Positions 1-10,069 of a stretch of DNA of 64,000 nt are shown piece after piece; position 1 is the stretch's first letter, and each line of letters starts with the position of its first letter. The translations under genes and the position numbers were made by a program. The stretch is taken from positions 6,983 through 70,982 of the forward strand of contig CAZQVN010000017.1 of NCBI GenBank assembly GCA_964596775.1, given 5' to 3'. The stretch comes from CAZQVN01 sp964596775. GTDB lineage: Bacteria > Eisenbacteria > RBG-16-71-46 > JABDJR01 > JAWXBZ01. The notes beneath the pieces are model-generated. The model ran no database searches, was not told where the DNA came from, and saw only the letters and a list, made by a program, of their open reading frames with translations.

Positions 1-153
1 GTCGACGGGCGGGGGAAGCCGCCGCGCGGAACGGTCTTCGTGCCGTTCTTCGACGAGGGGCTGCTGGTCAACCGCCTGACGCTCGACGCGATGGACTCGA
101 TCAGCAAGGAGCCGGACTACAAGAAGTGCGCGGTGCGCGTGGAGCGGGTGTGA
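1..153 (+). CDS. napA: Periplasmic nitrate reductase catalytic subunit NapA, C-terminal fragment
   Basis: The window opens inside a gene; frame 1 is open to the TGA at 151-153 and gives the last 50 residues. The segment VFVPFFDEGLLVN followed by SKEPDYKKCAVRVE matches the conserved C-terminus of NapA, the molybdopterin and [4Fe-4S] subunit that reduces nitrate in the periplasm. Here the conserved phrases are the molybdopterin-domain PFFDE and the terminal KKCAV. The next gene starts one base after the stop and is a NapB-like cytochrome, which supports the call. The catalytic core lies outside the window, so completeness and cofactor residues cannot be judged. Confidence 0.88.
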   Translation, partial: VDGRGKPPRGTVFVPFFDEGLLVNRLTLDAMDSISKEPDYKKCAVRVERV

Positions 154-154
154 C

Positions 155-760
155 ATGGGCCTCATGATCCGGGCCACGATCGCGGCGCTGCTCGTGGGGT
201 TCCTGGTGGCGGCCTGCGGCAAGGGGAGCGACCGTCGCGTGGCGGTCCCCGACGATTCGGGGCGGATGAAGACGCCGGCCTCGGCCCGGGCCGATCGCCG
301 CGCCTACGACGGCGCCCCACCGGTGATCCCGCACCCGCCGTTCGGGGCGTCCTGCGTGTCCTGCCACACCACCGGCGGGATCGAGGTGCCCGGCGTCGGT
401 TTCGCGCCGCCGTCCCCGCATGAGAATACGGACGGAATGAGCGCGATCAGCCGCTGCACCCAGTGTCACGTCTTCCGGGAAACGGACGGCGAGTTCGCGG
501 CGTCGTCCTTCTCCGGCCTGAAGCAGGACCTGCGCCGCGGCCGCCGTCTCAACGACCTGGCCCCGCCGGTGATCCCGCACCAGACGTTCATGCGCGAGAA
601 CTGCCTCGCCTGTCACTCCGGACCGGCGGCGCGCGAGGAGATCCGCACGCCGCACCCGGAGCGGACCCGCTGCACGCAGTGCCACGTGGAGGCCAGAACG
701 ACTTCGTCGTTCGTGCCGGGAGGGCAGGGGGTGTCGCTCGATCGCGCCGGGAGTCCATGA
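155..760 (+). CDS. NapB-like tetraheme c-type cytochrome lipoprotein
   Basis: A 201-residue exported protein with a lipobox-like end to its signal peptide (LVAAC, Cys21). It has four CxxCH haem motifs: CVSCH 67-71, CTQCH 101-105, CLACH 150-154 and CTQCH 173-177. Each half repeats the NapB arrangement: APPVIPH, CxxCH, a downstream PH (SPH or TPH), then CTQCHV. It therefore looks like a duplicated diheme NapB; classic NapB carries two haems. The expected role is to pass electrons to NapA, whose gene ends one base upstream (stop 151-153, ATG 155). The tail after residue 185 is short and not conserved-looking. It could instead be named a cytochrome c3-type NapM-like protein, but the PPVIPH signatures favour NapB ancestry. 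Confidence 0.85.
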   Translation: MGLMIRATIAALLVGFLVAACGKGSDRRVAVPDDSGRMKTPASARADRRAYDGAPPVIPHPPFGASCVSCHTTGGIEVPGVGFAPPSPHENTDGMSAISRCTQCHVFRETDGEFAASSFSGLKQDLRRGRRLNDLAPPVIPHQTFMRENCLACHSGPAAREEIRTPHPERTRCTQCHVEARTTSSFVPGGQGVSLDRAGSP

Positions 761-821
761 TCGGTCCCCGCCGGTCCCGGTCTCGCGAAGCGGGACGGAC
801 GGATGTATAGTCCGGAGCGTG

Positions 822-2954
822 ATGCTGCCCGCTTCGATCCTCATGCTTGCCGTTCTTCTCCTGACGCCCGCCGCCGCCAGGGCCGCTGATGGGTTCCGTA
901 CCCTCCCCGAATCCGGCCCGGAGCTGAACCTCCTCGTCAAGGATCTCTCCCGTCTGGTCCGCAAACCCGGAGCGCCCGATTCGCTGAAGTACCGGCTGGC
1001 CCTCGCCCGGGCCCGGGTCGGAACGATCGAGGACCGCTACCAGGCGCTGCGGATGCTCCACGACATCCGGCGCACGTACGGGCTGGACGCGCGCTATCAC
1101 CGGGACATCGCCGACATCTACATCTCCGCGCAGCAGCCGTCGCGCGCCGTCCTTTCGCTCGAGGACGCGGTGGAGCTCGATCCGGACGACGTCGAGGCGC
1201 GGGTTCTCATCGCCCGACTGATCCTCAAGTCGCTGCTCTATCACTACGAGCTCCGCACCACGAACGAGATGCTCCGCTGGCTGGACAGCGCCCTGGCCAT
1301 CGACCCCGGCCACCGCGATGCGCTGTTCCTGTCGAGCCTGGCCCTGGAACTGGCCACGGCGCTCCCGGACGCGTCGCTCGAAAACTCCGTCCGCGGCCGG
1401 GAACTGGCCGCGACGATCCTCGCGAAAAACCCGGGAGACACGGCCGCGCGCCTGCTGATGGCGCTCCATGAAATGAACCTCGGACGCCTCGAGGACGCGA
1501 AGAAAAACTTCGATCTGGCCCTGGAAACCGGTCCCGAGGACGTCCGGGCCGCGTTTTATTCCATGGAGCGCACGGCGCCCGACAAGGCGCTGGACCGGGC
1601 GAAGGCGATGGATCCGCCGATGAAGGAGGCGTTCAACGCCGCCTACTGGGCGTACCAGGACCCGACGCCGATCACGCTGCTGAACGAGAACCAGCTGGAG
1701 ATCTGGAAGCGCCTGACGCTGGCGGAGTTCCTGTTCGGCCGGCCCGAGAAGGGGGAGCGGGGGTGGGACCTGCCGGCCGGAGAAGCGTTCGTCCGCTTCG
1801 GCCCGCCGAAGGCGCACGACTTCGATCCCGGCACGATCGTCGGACAACAGGGGAAGATGGACCGTTCTCCGATCAGGCTGATCCCGCCGGCCTGGTCCTG
1901 GGACTACAGCTTCCGGAACGCGCACTTCCGCCTCAAGTTCGAGGACAAGTCGCTGAACGGCAACTTCCGGATGGACGGGCCGACGATGGCGAAGATGGAT
2001 GTCCTGCGCCGGCGCGCGCCGGTCGTCTACGACGACGCCACGCCCGGATACATCCGCTACCTCTACGTGTCCACCGCCGGGCGGGCCGGCACGGCGCGAA
2101 AGGTGGCGCAGAGCGTGCATCTCGCCGTGCCCCTCTGGCGCGAGGCCGGCGACCTCTCCTGGCTCGAAAAGGTGCGGCTCGACGTGGACGTGCAGAGCGC
2201 CACGCGGACGTTGACCCGGCGGAGCCAGCGCCGCGCCCGCGTGTCCGATGTCTTCACGCTCGTCGACGACCTCAGGGTCCTGCTGGTGACGACCGACTTC
2301 AACCTCGACCCCGGGCGCTACAAGGTGACGGTCTACCTCGACGACGAGGACCGGAAGGTGCACGGCATCCACTCCATGCCGTTCGAGGTTCGCGATTACG
2401 CCGAGGAGCCGGGGCTGTCGATCAGCGACCTCGAGCTGACGTTCAGCCGGCCGGAAGGGGAGGGGGGGCCAGCGGTCACGAAGCTCGGCGAGACGCACAT
2501 CCCGAACCCGATGGGCCTTGTCGGAGACGAGCGGAACCTGGAAGTCTTCTACGAGATGTACGGGATGAAGGTGATGGACGGCGACGCGAATCAGCAGGCG
2601 CGCTACACGATCCTCCCGCGCGAGTTCTACCTGGGCTACCAGGCGCTGGTCGAACAGGGGGAGGCCGACCCGGACATCGTTGCGTTCGTCGTTTCCGGTG
2701 CGGGCACGGCGGGGTTCGAACTCGGCCCTGAAAATTCCCTCGATGTCGTGTTCCCGCCGGCGGTGATCCGGGTTCGGGAGGGGCGCGGGTCGAAGGCGAC
2801 CCGCCTCGGCCTCGGCGCGCTCGTGCCCGGAGAGTACGTGTTCATCGCCACGGTCCGGAATCCCGACACCGGCGAGACGGCTGCGGCGCGGACGTTCTTC
2901 CGCATCCTGACCGACGAGGAGATCCGCACCCTCCTGACGTTTTCGCGCGGCTGA
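822..2954 (+). CDS. GWxTD-domain TPR protein, exported
   Basis: A 710-residue protein with an N-terminal signal peptide ending near AARAAD (about residue 22). Residues 40-260 are TPR-like helical repeats (for example AVLSLEDAVELDPDDVEARV). Around residues 285-335 comes the GWxTD-type signature: a YWAYQDPTP segment, then RGWDLPAGEAFVRFGPPK, where Asp-Leu stands in the usual position of x-Thr-Asp. The C-terminal half is beta-rich and has no motif I recognise. GWxTD proteins are common in FCB and Acidobacteria genomes and have no settled function; an envelope role is likely. A GTG at 819 precedes the ATG at 822; I took the ATG. The downstream gene is convergent. Confidence 0.75.
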   Translation: MLPASILMLAVLLLTPAAARAADGFRTLPESGPELNLLVKDLSRLVRKPGAPDSLKYRLALARARVGTIEDRYQALRMLHDIRRTYGLDARYHRDIADIYISAQQPSRAVLSLEDAVELDPDDVEARVLIARLILKSLLYHYELRTTNEMLRWLDSALAIDPGHRDALFLSSLALELATALPDASLENSVRGRELAATILAKNPGDTAARLLMALHEMNLGRLEDAKKNFDLALETGPEDVRAAFYSMERTAPDKALDRAKAMDPPMKEAFNAAYWAYQDPTPITLLNENQLEIWKRLTLAEFLFGRPEKGERGWDLPAGEAFVRFGPPKAHDFDPGTIVGQQGKMDRSPIRLIPPAWSWDYSFRNAHFRLKFEDKSLNGNFRMDGPTMAKMDVLRRRAPVVYDDATPGYIRYLYVSTAGRAGTARKVAQSVHLAVPLWREAGDLSWLEKVRLDVDVQSATRTLTRRSQRRARVSDVFTLVDDLRVLLVTTDFNLDPGRYKVTVYLDDEDRKVHGIHSMPFEVRDYAEEPGLSISDLELTFSRPEGEGGPAVTKLGETHIPNPMGLVGDERNLEVFYEMYGMKVMDGDANQQARYTILPREFYLGYQALVEQGEADPDIVAFVVSGAGTAGFELGPENSLDVVFPPAVIRVREGRGSKATRLGLGALVPGEYVFIATVRNPDTGETAAARTFFRILTDEEIRTLLTFSRG

Positions 2955-2981
2955 CTCCCGTTTCCGGTCCGGCCCGCGCGA

Positions 2982-3011
2982 AGCGCCGGTCAGCGCCGGT
3001 CAGCGCCGGTC
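2982..3011. repeat. Three tandem 10-bp repeats at the 3' end of the C25 protease gene
   Basis: The unit AGCGCCGGTC occurs three times in a row without mismatch (2982-2991, 2992-3001, 3002-3011). It spans the stop codon (3000-3002) of the minus-strand protease gene and the gap to its convergent neighbour. This is a microsatellite-like expansion that could change the last residues of the protease. Confidence 0.8.
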
Positions 3012-6000
3012 GAGGATCAGCTTTCCGCGCTGGAGTTCCCCGCCGCAGAGGACGCGGCAATGGTAGACCCCGGAGGGGAGCGTCCGGCCGCCGTCATCGC
3101 GACCGTCCCAGGTGACGGAATAGGCCCCGGACGGGAGCGGGCCCGACAGCAGGGCGCGGACCCGACGGCCGGTCGTCGCGAAGATGTCCACGGTCACCGG
3201 GCGGGTCGCCGCGCCGGCGGTCTCCGCCCTCGATCCCGCCACCGTGAAGTGAATGCGGGTCCGGTCCCGGAACGGGTTCGGCGAGCCGGTCAGGCGTTCG
3301 ACCGGCCGCTGAGCCGGACTCGATTCCTCCCCTCCGGCGCCGGACGTCGGGGAGGGACCGCCGAGATCCCCGGTGTGCCGCGCATCGTGATGGAACATCG
3401 GCCACGGGGAAGCGGCCGCGCCGAACGTCCACGGGGTGTCCCACGCGTAGATCTTCTGGTCGAACGCCTGCGCGACGATCTCGGTCAGGCCGTCCCCGTC
3501 GAGGTCCCACGCGGCCGGGGCCCCCTCGATGGCGTTGTCCGCCCGCACCGGAAAACCGGGCAGCGGCGCTCCGTCGGCCCGGATCCCGTGCAGCCGGCCG
3601 ATCTGGTCGCCGATCAGGATCTCCGGCGTGCCGTCGCCGTCGATGTCGACGAGGCAGGGGCTCGACCGGAGGGGCACCGCCGCGCCCTGCGAGTCGAGAA
3701 TCAGCACCGGAAAGCCGGGCAGGATCGTGCCGTCGTTCCTCCAGGCATGCACGCGACCGTTCGAGGCTCCGCAGACGACGTCGGGAATCCCGTCGCCGGT
3801 GAGATCTCCGAGCGCCGGCGAGGAATCGAGGTCCTGGAGCAGCGCGATCGACTTCGGCCAGCCGGGCACCGGTGTTCCGTCGGCCTTCAGCGCGAACATG
3901 TTTCCGCTGCTGGATCCGACGACGATGTCGGGCGAGCCGTCGTTGTCGAGGTCGCCGACGGCCGGAGAGGCGGTGATGCTCCCCCCGGTGACGACCGGAA
4001 ATCCGGGCAGTTCCACCGCCGACGTGGTGGCCTCGAACACGTGGACCCGGCCGTCGCGCATGCCGGCGATGATCTCCGGCCGGCCGTCGCCGTTCAGGTC
4101 CCGGAGCGCCGGCGTTCCGTACGACGTGGGCGTCGAGGTCACCTTGAACACGCCGGTGGTGGCCGGGTTGTTGTCGCCGTCCAGCAGTTCGGTGCCGTCC
4201 GGGTGAAACGCGAACAGCACGGCGCCGACGCTGCAGAAGAGTTCGAGCGTTCCGTCGCCGTCCACGTCCGCCATCGCCACGGAACCGAGCGGGTTCGGCG
4301 TGGCCAGCCCCTGGACGTTCAGGTTCTTCGGGAAGCCCGGCTTGACCACCCCCTCCGCCGACCACAGATAGAGCGAGCCCGTCCAGGACACCGCGGCGAT
4401 GTCCGGAAAGCCGTCGAGATCCGCATCCCCCACGGCCGGCGCGTTCCAGAACGAGGGACCTCCGGAGTTCGTCAGCGCGCCGATCGTCGCGCCGTTTCCG
4501 TCCCCGTCATGGACCTCGCTGCCGTCCCCGTTCACCGCGTAGATTTCCCGGCCGGCGCCGAGGATCTCGAGCTGCGGGTCCTGGTCGAGGTTCGCCAGCG
4601 TGACCGAACCGTTCCCGGACGCGCCGGTGGTGATCGGAAACCCGGCCCGGAGCGGCAGCGACGTCGACGCGCCGGCGACGGCCGACGGCGGGCTCTCGTT
4701 CCCCGAGGAATCCTGGGCGGTCACCCGGTAGTGGAAGAAGACGAACGGCGTGAGCCCTTCGTCCCGGTAGTACGCGGTGCGTTCGGTCACGTCCGGATTG
4801 ATCCGGACGAACGGCCCCGCGGGGCTCGCGGACCTCAGAATGGTGTACCCCCTGAGGCGCGGATGGGTGGACGGATCGAACCGGAGTTCGACGGCGCCGG
4901 GCCGCCCCGTCGCGGTCAGGTTCGCCGGGGCGGCCGGGGCGCCGGGCGGCGTGATGACGAACGTCCCGACCGGCGCGCCGGCGGAGCGGGTGTCGGTGAG
5001 CGTCACACGCAGCGCGTGACCTCCCGCGGCGAGCCCCGCCGTGTCGGACATCGCGACCTCGAACCCGTCGGGAGGGCCGGAGAGCGCCATCTCGCCCGCG
5101 ACCGTGCCGAAGTCGATCAGGCTGTCGGTGATCGTGAACACCGGGTCGGCCGAAGACAGGGTCGCGATCAGCCCGTCGGACGGACCGAGGCCCCGGTTCC
5201 GCAGCACCGGGCGGAGCACGAACGGTTCGCCCGGCTCGAGGATCCCGTTCCCGTTGCCCGTGCCCGTCGAGTCGCGCGCGGTCATTCGGTACCACTCGAG
5301 GATCGGCGCGTGGACGCGCAGCACGATGTCCTCGCCGAAGACGGCGGTGCCGTCGTCGATGGAGAGATGCGCGTGAATTTCCGTGCGGTCCGGGGTGGCG
5401 CGGTCGATCCGGATCACGATCGGATCGAGCGGTTCCTCCTCGCCGCCCGGTCCGAGGACGGGATAGCGGCTTTCGGCATCGAGGATCGCGAGATGCGGGC
5501 TCCCGGACGACAGCGTGGCGGTGGCCGAATCTCCGGTGGCGCCGCCGCGGTTGCGCAGCGTGAACCGGAGTGCGACGGTTTCGCCGGCGTCGATCCGGCC
5601 GTCGCCGTTGCCGCCGGGCGCGACCGTCGTGTCGTCGTCGCAGAGCGTCCCTGACACGAAGAGATGGGGCGCGGACGCGGGCGTCACGCTGCCGCTGCCG
5701 ATGAAGGGAATGTGGTTGAGCGCCGTGACCGTGACCGTGTACGCGCCGAGCGTGTCCGGCGCGAACGAAACGAGGGCGAGCCCGCTCGAATCGGTCCAGG
5801 CGGTCACGTAGTCGTCGCCGGCCTTGTCGATGCACACGAGGGCGCCGGGAACGGGCGATCCGCCGGACGTCACGCCGACCGGAACCGGGCCGCCCCCGAG
5901 CGGGAACGCCGGAGGCACGGACACGGCGAGGTCGCCCGGCTCCGCGGTCCAGACCCGCATGGCGGGGTCGCCGAGGAGGATCGGCGTCATCTGCATCCAG

Positions 6001-7808
6001 CGGTGCGGGCCGTCGGAGCCCGACGTGCCGATGAAGGGCAGCCGCGACCCGTCCAGGGCCCACCCCAGTTCCGTCCACCCCTGCTGAAACAGGAGCCGGT
6101 AGAACTCGTTCTGGTAGTCCCAGCTGGTCAGCGGAAAGTCCTCGCGCGTGGACCCGATCGAGGCCACCGCGCCGCCGGCGGGATTCAGCAGGAAGCGTTC
6201 GGCGATGCAGGAAAAGTCGATGGCCGAGGACGTGCAGTTGATCGCGTAGAGGACCGAGGCCGACCCGGCGTTGGTGAGGCCCGCGGCGTCGGCGTTGTTC
6301 AGCGTCAGCCCGCCGGCGCCGACCGACATCGTGTTGATGTAGCCGTGGCCGACGTGATGGAGAATCCCGAAGCCGGCGTTGATCGAATCGATCACCGTGC
6401 CTTTTTCCTCGAGGATGCAGGAGGGGAACGCCGGAGCCGGGCAGTGCTCGTACAGGCGGACCGGATCCCACGCCGGCGGGAGAAAAGACAGCGCGGATTC
6501 GCAGAGGTCGGCGCCGTCCAGGACGATCGTGGCGCCCGGAGTGTACGCGCTGGGAAACAGCACTTCCCCCATGGCGAGGAGGCGGGTCAGCGACCCGTCC
6601 CGCGGCGGGGTGCGCGCGTAGGCGAGGATCTTGTCGACCAGGACCTGCGCCTCGGCCGCGTTGTTCGTGGGCAGCCTCCCGAGGTACACGTCGGCGTAGA
6701 GGTCGGCCTGGTCTCCCGGGCCGGCGCCGGAACTCCCCTCGCCGAAGAAGGCGTCGCCGTCCGCGTTCCACGTTCCGTCCAGGCACTGGTAGTAGAGATC
6801 GGTCGGGATGTCGGCGCCCTGGAAGAACGTGGTGCGGGCGAAGCGCATCGGGATGACCGGGGCGTCGCCGCCGAGCAGAACGTACAGCGTGCCCCACCGG
6901 GTCGCGGCGTCGCGGATGAATCCGCGGATCGTCTCCTGGAGATCGACCCCCTGGGGGTAGTTCGCCCGGATCCAGTCCACGGTCCGGACGACGGCGGGGG
7001 TTCCCGACCGCGTCTTCCAGTCGGCCAGCTCCTGGTACACGGACTCCTGGGCGGTGTCCGTGATGATCAGGTATTCCACCGGCGTCCCGTCGAGCGAGGG
7101 ACGGAACGTGGGGTGGAACGGCTGGCCGCCGGAGGCCAGCGGGCGCACCGGTACGCGGGTGGCCCGGTCGGGACTCCGGACGTTTCCCGTGAGCCGGTCC
7201 GCCGCGGCGCCCAGCGTGGCGTCGGCCCAGGGCTCCGCGCGGGCGGGGGTGAAGCGGGGTTCGGCCGCGGAGTCCGCCACGAGCTCCACGGCGATCTCCA
7301 TCCGGCGGAAGAAGAGCAGGCGCCCGGTCGCGGCATCGCGGCTGAAGGGGGTCACGAGGACGGAACCGAGCGTCCGGCCGCGGAGGCGGCCGGTGTACCC
7401 CGCCCGGGCCGGGGCGGCGGGCAGTGCGGCCGCCGGCCGGAGCTCGGCGGGCAGCGTGTCGGCCGCGATCACCGTTACCGTGATGCGGCCGGGGGTCGTT
7501 CCGTCGGGCAGGCGCAGCGTCACCGCCACCTCGGGCAGGAACTCCCCCTCGCCGGCGCCGGCGTTGCGCCCCGCGGCCCGCGCTCCCTCGGCGGTCGCTG
7601 CCGCCGGTGGAACCGGAACGCTCCCCTTGAGAAAAACGAGGTCGCCGGTGTCCCGGCGCTCGATCGCCAGGCGGTCCGCGTCGAGGTCGATCCGCTCATG
7701 CAGCGTGATGCTCGACGCGGCATGGGACGGCGTGACCGGCAATCCGGCCAGCAGGGCCGAAAGGAGTGCTGCGGGGACAAGGCGGGACGTTCCGCCCGGA
7801 AGTTTCAT
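3000..7808 (-). CDS. Gingipain-type (C25) secreted cysteine protease with FG-GAP repeats and FlgD-like C-terminal domain
   Basis: A 1602-residue secreted protein. The ATG at 7808 is chosen because GGAGGGAG lies about 10 nt upstream and a clear signal peptide follows (LVPAALLSALLAGLPVTPSHA). Residues about 235-600 are a C25 caspase-like fold: catalytic His in LHHVGHG (near residue 486) and Cys in INCTSSAID (near 524). These are followed by Ig-like/CARDB-like segments, a fibronectin-type region near 1000, and many FG-GAP/VCBS-like repeats (DLDNDGSPDIVVG, DINGDG-like) over about 1050-1470. The C-terminus is a FlgD-Ig type domain (SPNPF, then WDGRDDGG and LPSGVYHCRV) as found in type IX-secreted proteins of FCB bacteria. 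Secretion by a T9SS-like route is inferred. It stands alone and is convergent with the GWxTD gene. Confidence 0.88.
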   Translation of the reverse strand: MKLPGGTSRLVPAALLSALLAGLPVTPSHAASSITLHERIDLDADRLAIERRDTGDLVFLKGSVPVPPAAATAEGARAAGRNAGAGEGEFLPEVAVTLRLPDGTTPGRITVTVIAADTLPAELRPAAALPAAPARAGYTGRLRGRTLGSVLVTPFSRDAATGRLLFFRRMEIAVELVADSAAEPRFTPARAEPWADATLGAAADRLTGNVRSPDRATRVPVRPLASGGQPFHPTFRPSLDGTPVEYLIITDTAQESVYQELADWKTRSGTPAVVRTVDWIRANYPQGVDLQETIRGFIRDAATRWGTLYVLLGGDAPVIPMRFARTTFFQGADIPTDLYYQCLDGTWNADGDAFFGEGSSGAGPGDQADLYADVYLGRLPTNNAAEAQVLVDKILAYARTPPRDGSLTRLLAMGEVLFPSAYTPGATIVLDGADLCESALSFLPPAWDPVRLYEHCPAPAFPSCILEEKGTVIDSINAGFGILHHVGHGYINTMSVGAGGLTLNNADAAGLTNAGSASVLYAINCTSSAIDFSCIAERFLLNPAGGAVASIGSTREDFPLTSWDYQNEFYRLLFQQGWTELGWALDGSRLPFIGTSGSDGPHRWMQMTPILLGDPAMRVWTAEPGDLAVSVPPAFPLGGGPVPVGVTSGGSPVPGALVCIDKAGDDYVTAWTDSSGLALVSFAPDTLGAYTVTVTALNHIPFIGSGSVTPASAPHLFVSGTLCDDDTTVAPGGNGDGRIDAGETVALRFTLRNRGGATGDSATATLSSGSPHLAILDAESRYPVLGPGGEEEPLDPIVIRIDRATPDRTEIHAHLSIDDGTAVFGEDIVLRVHAPILEWYRMTARDSTGTGNGNGILEPGEPFVLRPVLRNRGLGPSDGLIATLSSADPVFTITDSLIDFGTVAGEMALSGPPDGFEVAMSDTAGLAAGGHALRVTLTDTRSAGAPVGTFVITPPGAPAAPANLTATGRPGAVELRFDPSTHPRLRGYTILRSASPAGPFVRINPDVTERTAYYRDEGLTPFVFFHYRVTAQDSSGNESPPSAVAGASTSLPLRAGFPITTGASGNGSVTLANLDQDPQLEILGAGREIYAVNGDGSEVHDGDGNGATIGALTNSGGPSFWNAPAVGDADLDGFPDIAAVSWTGSLYLWSAEGVVKPGFPKNLNVQGLATPNPLGSVAMADVDGDGTLELFCSVGAVLFAFHPDGTELLDGDNNPATTGVFKVTSTPTSYGTPALRDLNGDGRPEIIAGMRDGRVHVFEATTSAVELPGFPVVTGGSITASPAVGDLDNDGSPDIVVGSSSGNMFALKADGTPVPGWPKSIALLQDLDSSPALGDLTGDGIPDVVCGASNGRVHAWRNDGTILPGFPVLILDSQGAAVPLRSSPCLVDIDGDGTPEILIGDQIGRLHGIRADGAPLPGFPVRADNAIEGAPAAWDLDGDGLTEIVAQAFDQKIYAWDTPWTFGAAASPWPMFHHDARHTGDLGGPSPTSGAGGEESSPAQRPVERLTGSPNPFRDRTRIHFTVAGSRAETAGAATRPVTVDIFATTGRRVRALLSGPLPSGAYSVTWDGRDDGGRTLPSGVYHCRVLCGGELQRGKLILDRR

Positions 7809-7908
7809 GGTTCGGCACTCCCTCCAGGAACGACTGGGCCAGCAATCAGTATAGGGAATTGTCCTGCGATGCGTCACCGCGCTCTAAAGACCGGAATCCA
7901 TCCGTGAT

Positions 7909-8066
7909 AACCGGAGCGGCGGTCCCAAGTGTCGAAAATTCTTACGATCCATGCTTGACCGATGGCCACAATATACAAAAAGACAGCAACTTAGAGGCTT
8001 TATCTTTGTATACTATTTATTACATTCCCATCGCATCGCAGCCCGACATCATGGAAAGGGAGCATC
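7909..8066 (+). promoter_or_regulatory. AT-rich leader/promoter region of the small secreted protein gene
   Basis: About 120 bases here are markedly AT-rich in an otherwise GC-rich window. They contain TATACT at 8009-8014 (good -10 match), TTGACC at 7955-7960 (too far away to pair with it), and TATCTTTG at 8001-8008, which fits the Bacteroidota TAnnTTTG -7 motif. AAAGGGAG at about 8054-8061 is the ribosome binding site. No -35 at 17 bp is convincing, so the exact promoter is unresolved. Confidence 0.35.
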
Positions 8067-8681
8067 ATGAAAACTTCATTACGATTCCACTGCATTCTGC
8101 ACGCCGCGCTTCTCGCTCAATTTCTGCTCCCCGCGATCACTTCGGCCGCTCCACCCGTTCCATCCGCCGGCAGCGCCGTCGTGGACGGCAATCCGAACGA
8201 GTGGAACCTCCCCGCAAATTTCTTTGCGAACATGCACCGGGCAGGAAGGGCGGACAAGCCGCTGGAATCGAAGACCTACTTCCGTTACGACTGCACGACC
8301 ATGACGCTCTACGTGCTGGTGCTGGGAGAACCCGGAATTCCCTGTCTGCTGGATGCGGGAACGGCCTGGGTGGCCATCAACACCCAGAGCAACAAGCTCG
8401 TGACCAACGGGTCCGGCAACGACGGCGTGCCCCCCGATTTCGCCTGGATCGACGTGAACTACGACGGAAATCCGAACCACGCACGCGGCTATGAGGCGTC
8501 CTTTTCGCTCGCCCCCGGATCCTACTCGGTCATCGTACACGTGGATGTGTTCGACGCCGGCGGCGGTCAGACGTCCGCGACGATCGGGTTTCCGGGCAGT
8601 GGTCCGGCCCTCATCATCGACTGCGCGCCGGTCCCGGTCGAAAGCACGACATGGAGCCGGATCAAGAAACTGTACGACTAG
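8067..8681 (+). CDS. Small secreted protein with C-terminal VExxTWSxIKxL motif
   Basis: A 204-residue protein of unknown function. It has a signal peptide (hydrophobic stretch about residues 8-26, ending TSAAP) and a predicted beta-rich body; SAVVDGNPNEW near the N-terminus resembles the DGxxxEW entry of CBM9/DOMON-like domains, but this is weak. A ribosome binding site (AAAGGGAG) sits 6-8 nt before the ATG. It ends in VESTTWSRIKKLYD, which closely matches the end of the lipoprotein at 63260-63904 although the two proteins are otherwise unrelated. That shared tail may be a sorting or interaction motif. The gene is monocistronic, divergent from the protease gene and with its own AT-rich leader. 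Confidence 0.7.
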   Translation: MKTSLRFHCILHAALLAQFLLPAITSAAPPVPSAGSAVVDGNPNEWNLPANFFANMHRAGRADKPLESKTYFRYDCTTMTLYVLVLGEPGIPCLLDAGTAWVAINTQSNKLVTNGSGNDGVPPDFAWIDVNYDGNPNHARGYEASFSLAPGSYSVIVHVDVFDAGGGQTSATIGFPGSGPALIIDCAPVPVESTTWSRIKKLYD

Positions 8682-8730
8682 GAGTGGTTCTCGCTTGAAC
8701 GGATGCCCCGGTACAACCCGGAGCCCGGGT

Positions 8731-9987
<1,257 letters not shown>

Positions 9988-10014
9988 GACGGGAGGAACG
10001 GGGGGTGGAGCGCC

Positions 10015-10056
10015 CCGTCACGGCCGGACGTCATGCGCGACGTCCGGCCGTGACGG
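10015..10056 (-). terminator. 18-bp perfect inverted repeat between sodC and the MFS gene
   Basis: CCGTCACGGCCGGACGTC (10015-10032) and its exact reverse complement (10039-10056) flank a 6-base loop. The hairpin begins 14 nt past the sodC stop and ends 28 nt before the MFS start. There is no U-tract on either strand, so it may be a processing/stability hairpin or a weak terminator rather than a classical intrinsic terminator. Confidence 0.55.
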
Positions 10057-10069
10057 AACTCCCGGGACA

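Noticed and set aside
588..2498. A 636-codon minus-strand frame opposite the NapB and GWxTD genes
   Set aside because: No signal, motif or start; the plus strand carries clear families.
8001..8014. A Bacteroidota-type TAnnTTTG promoter element
   Set aside because: No matching -33 TTTG at the right distance, so I mention it only as part of an unresolved AT-rich leader.
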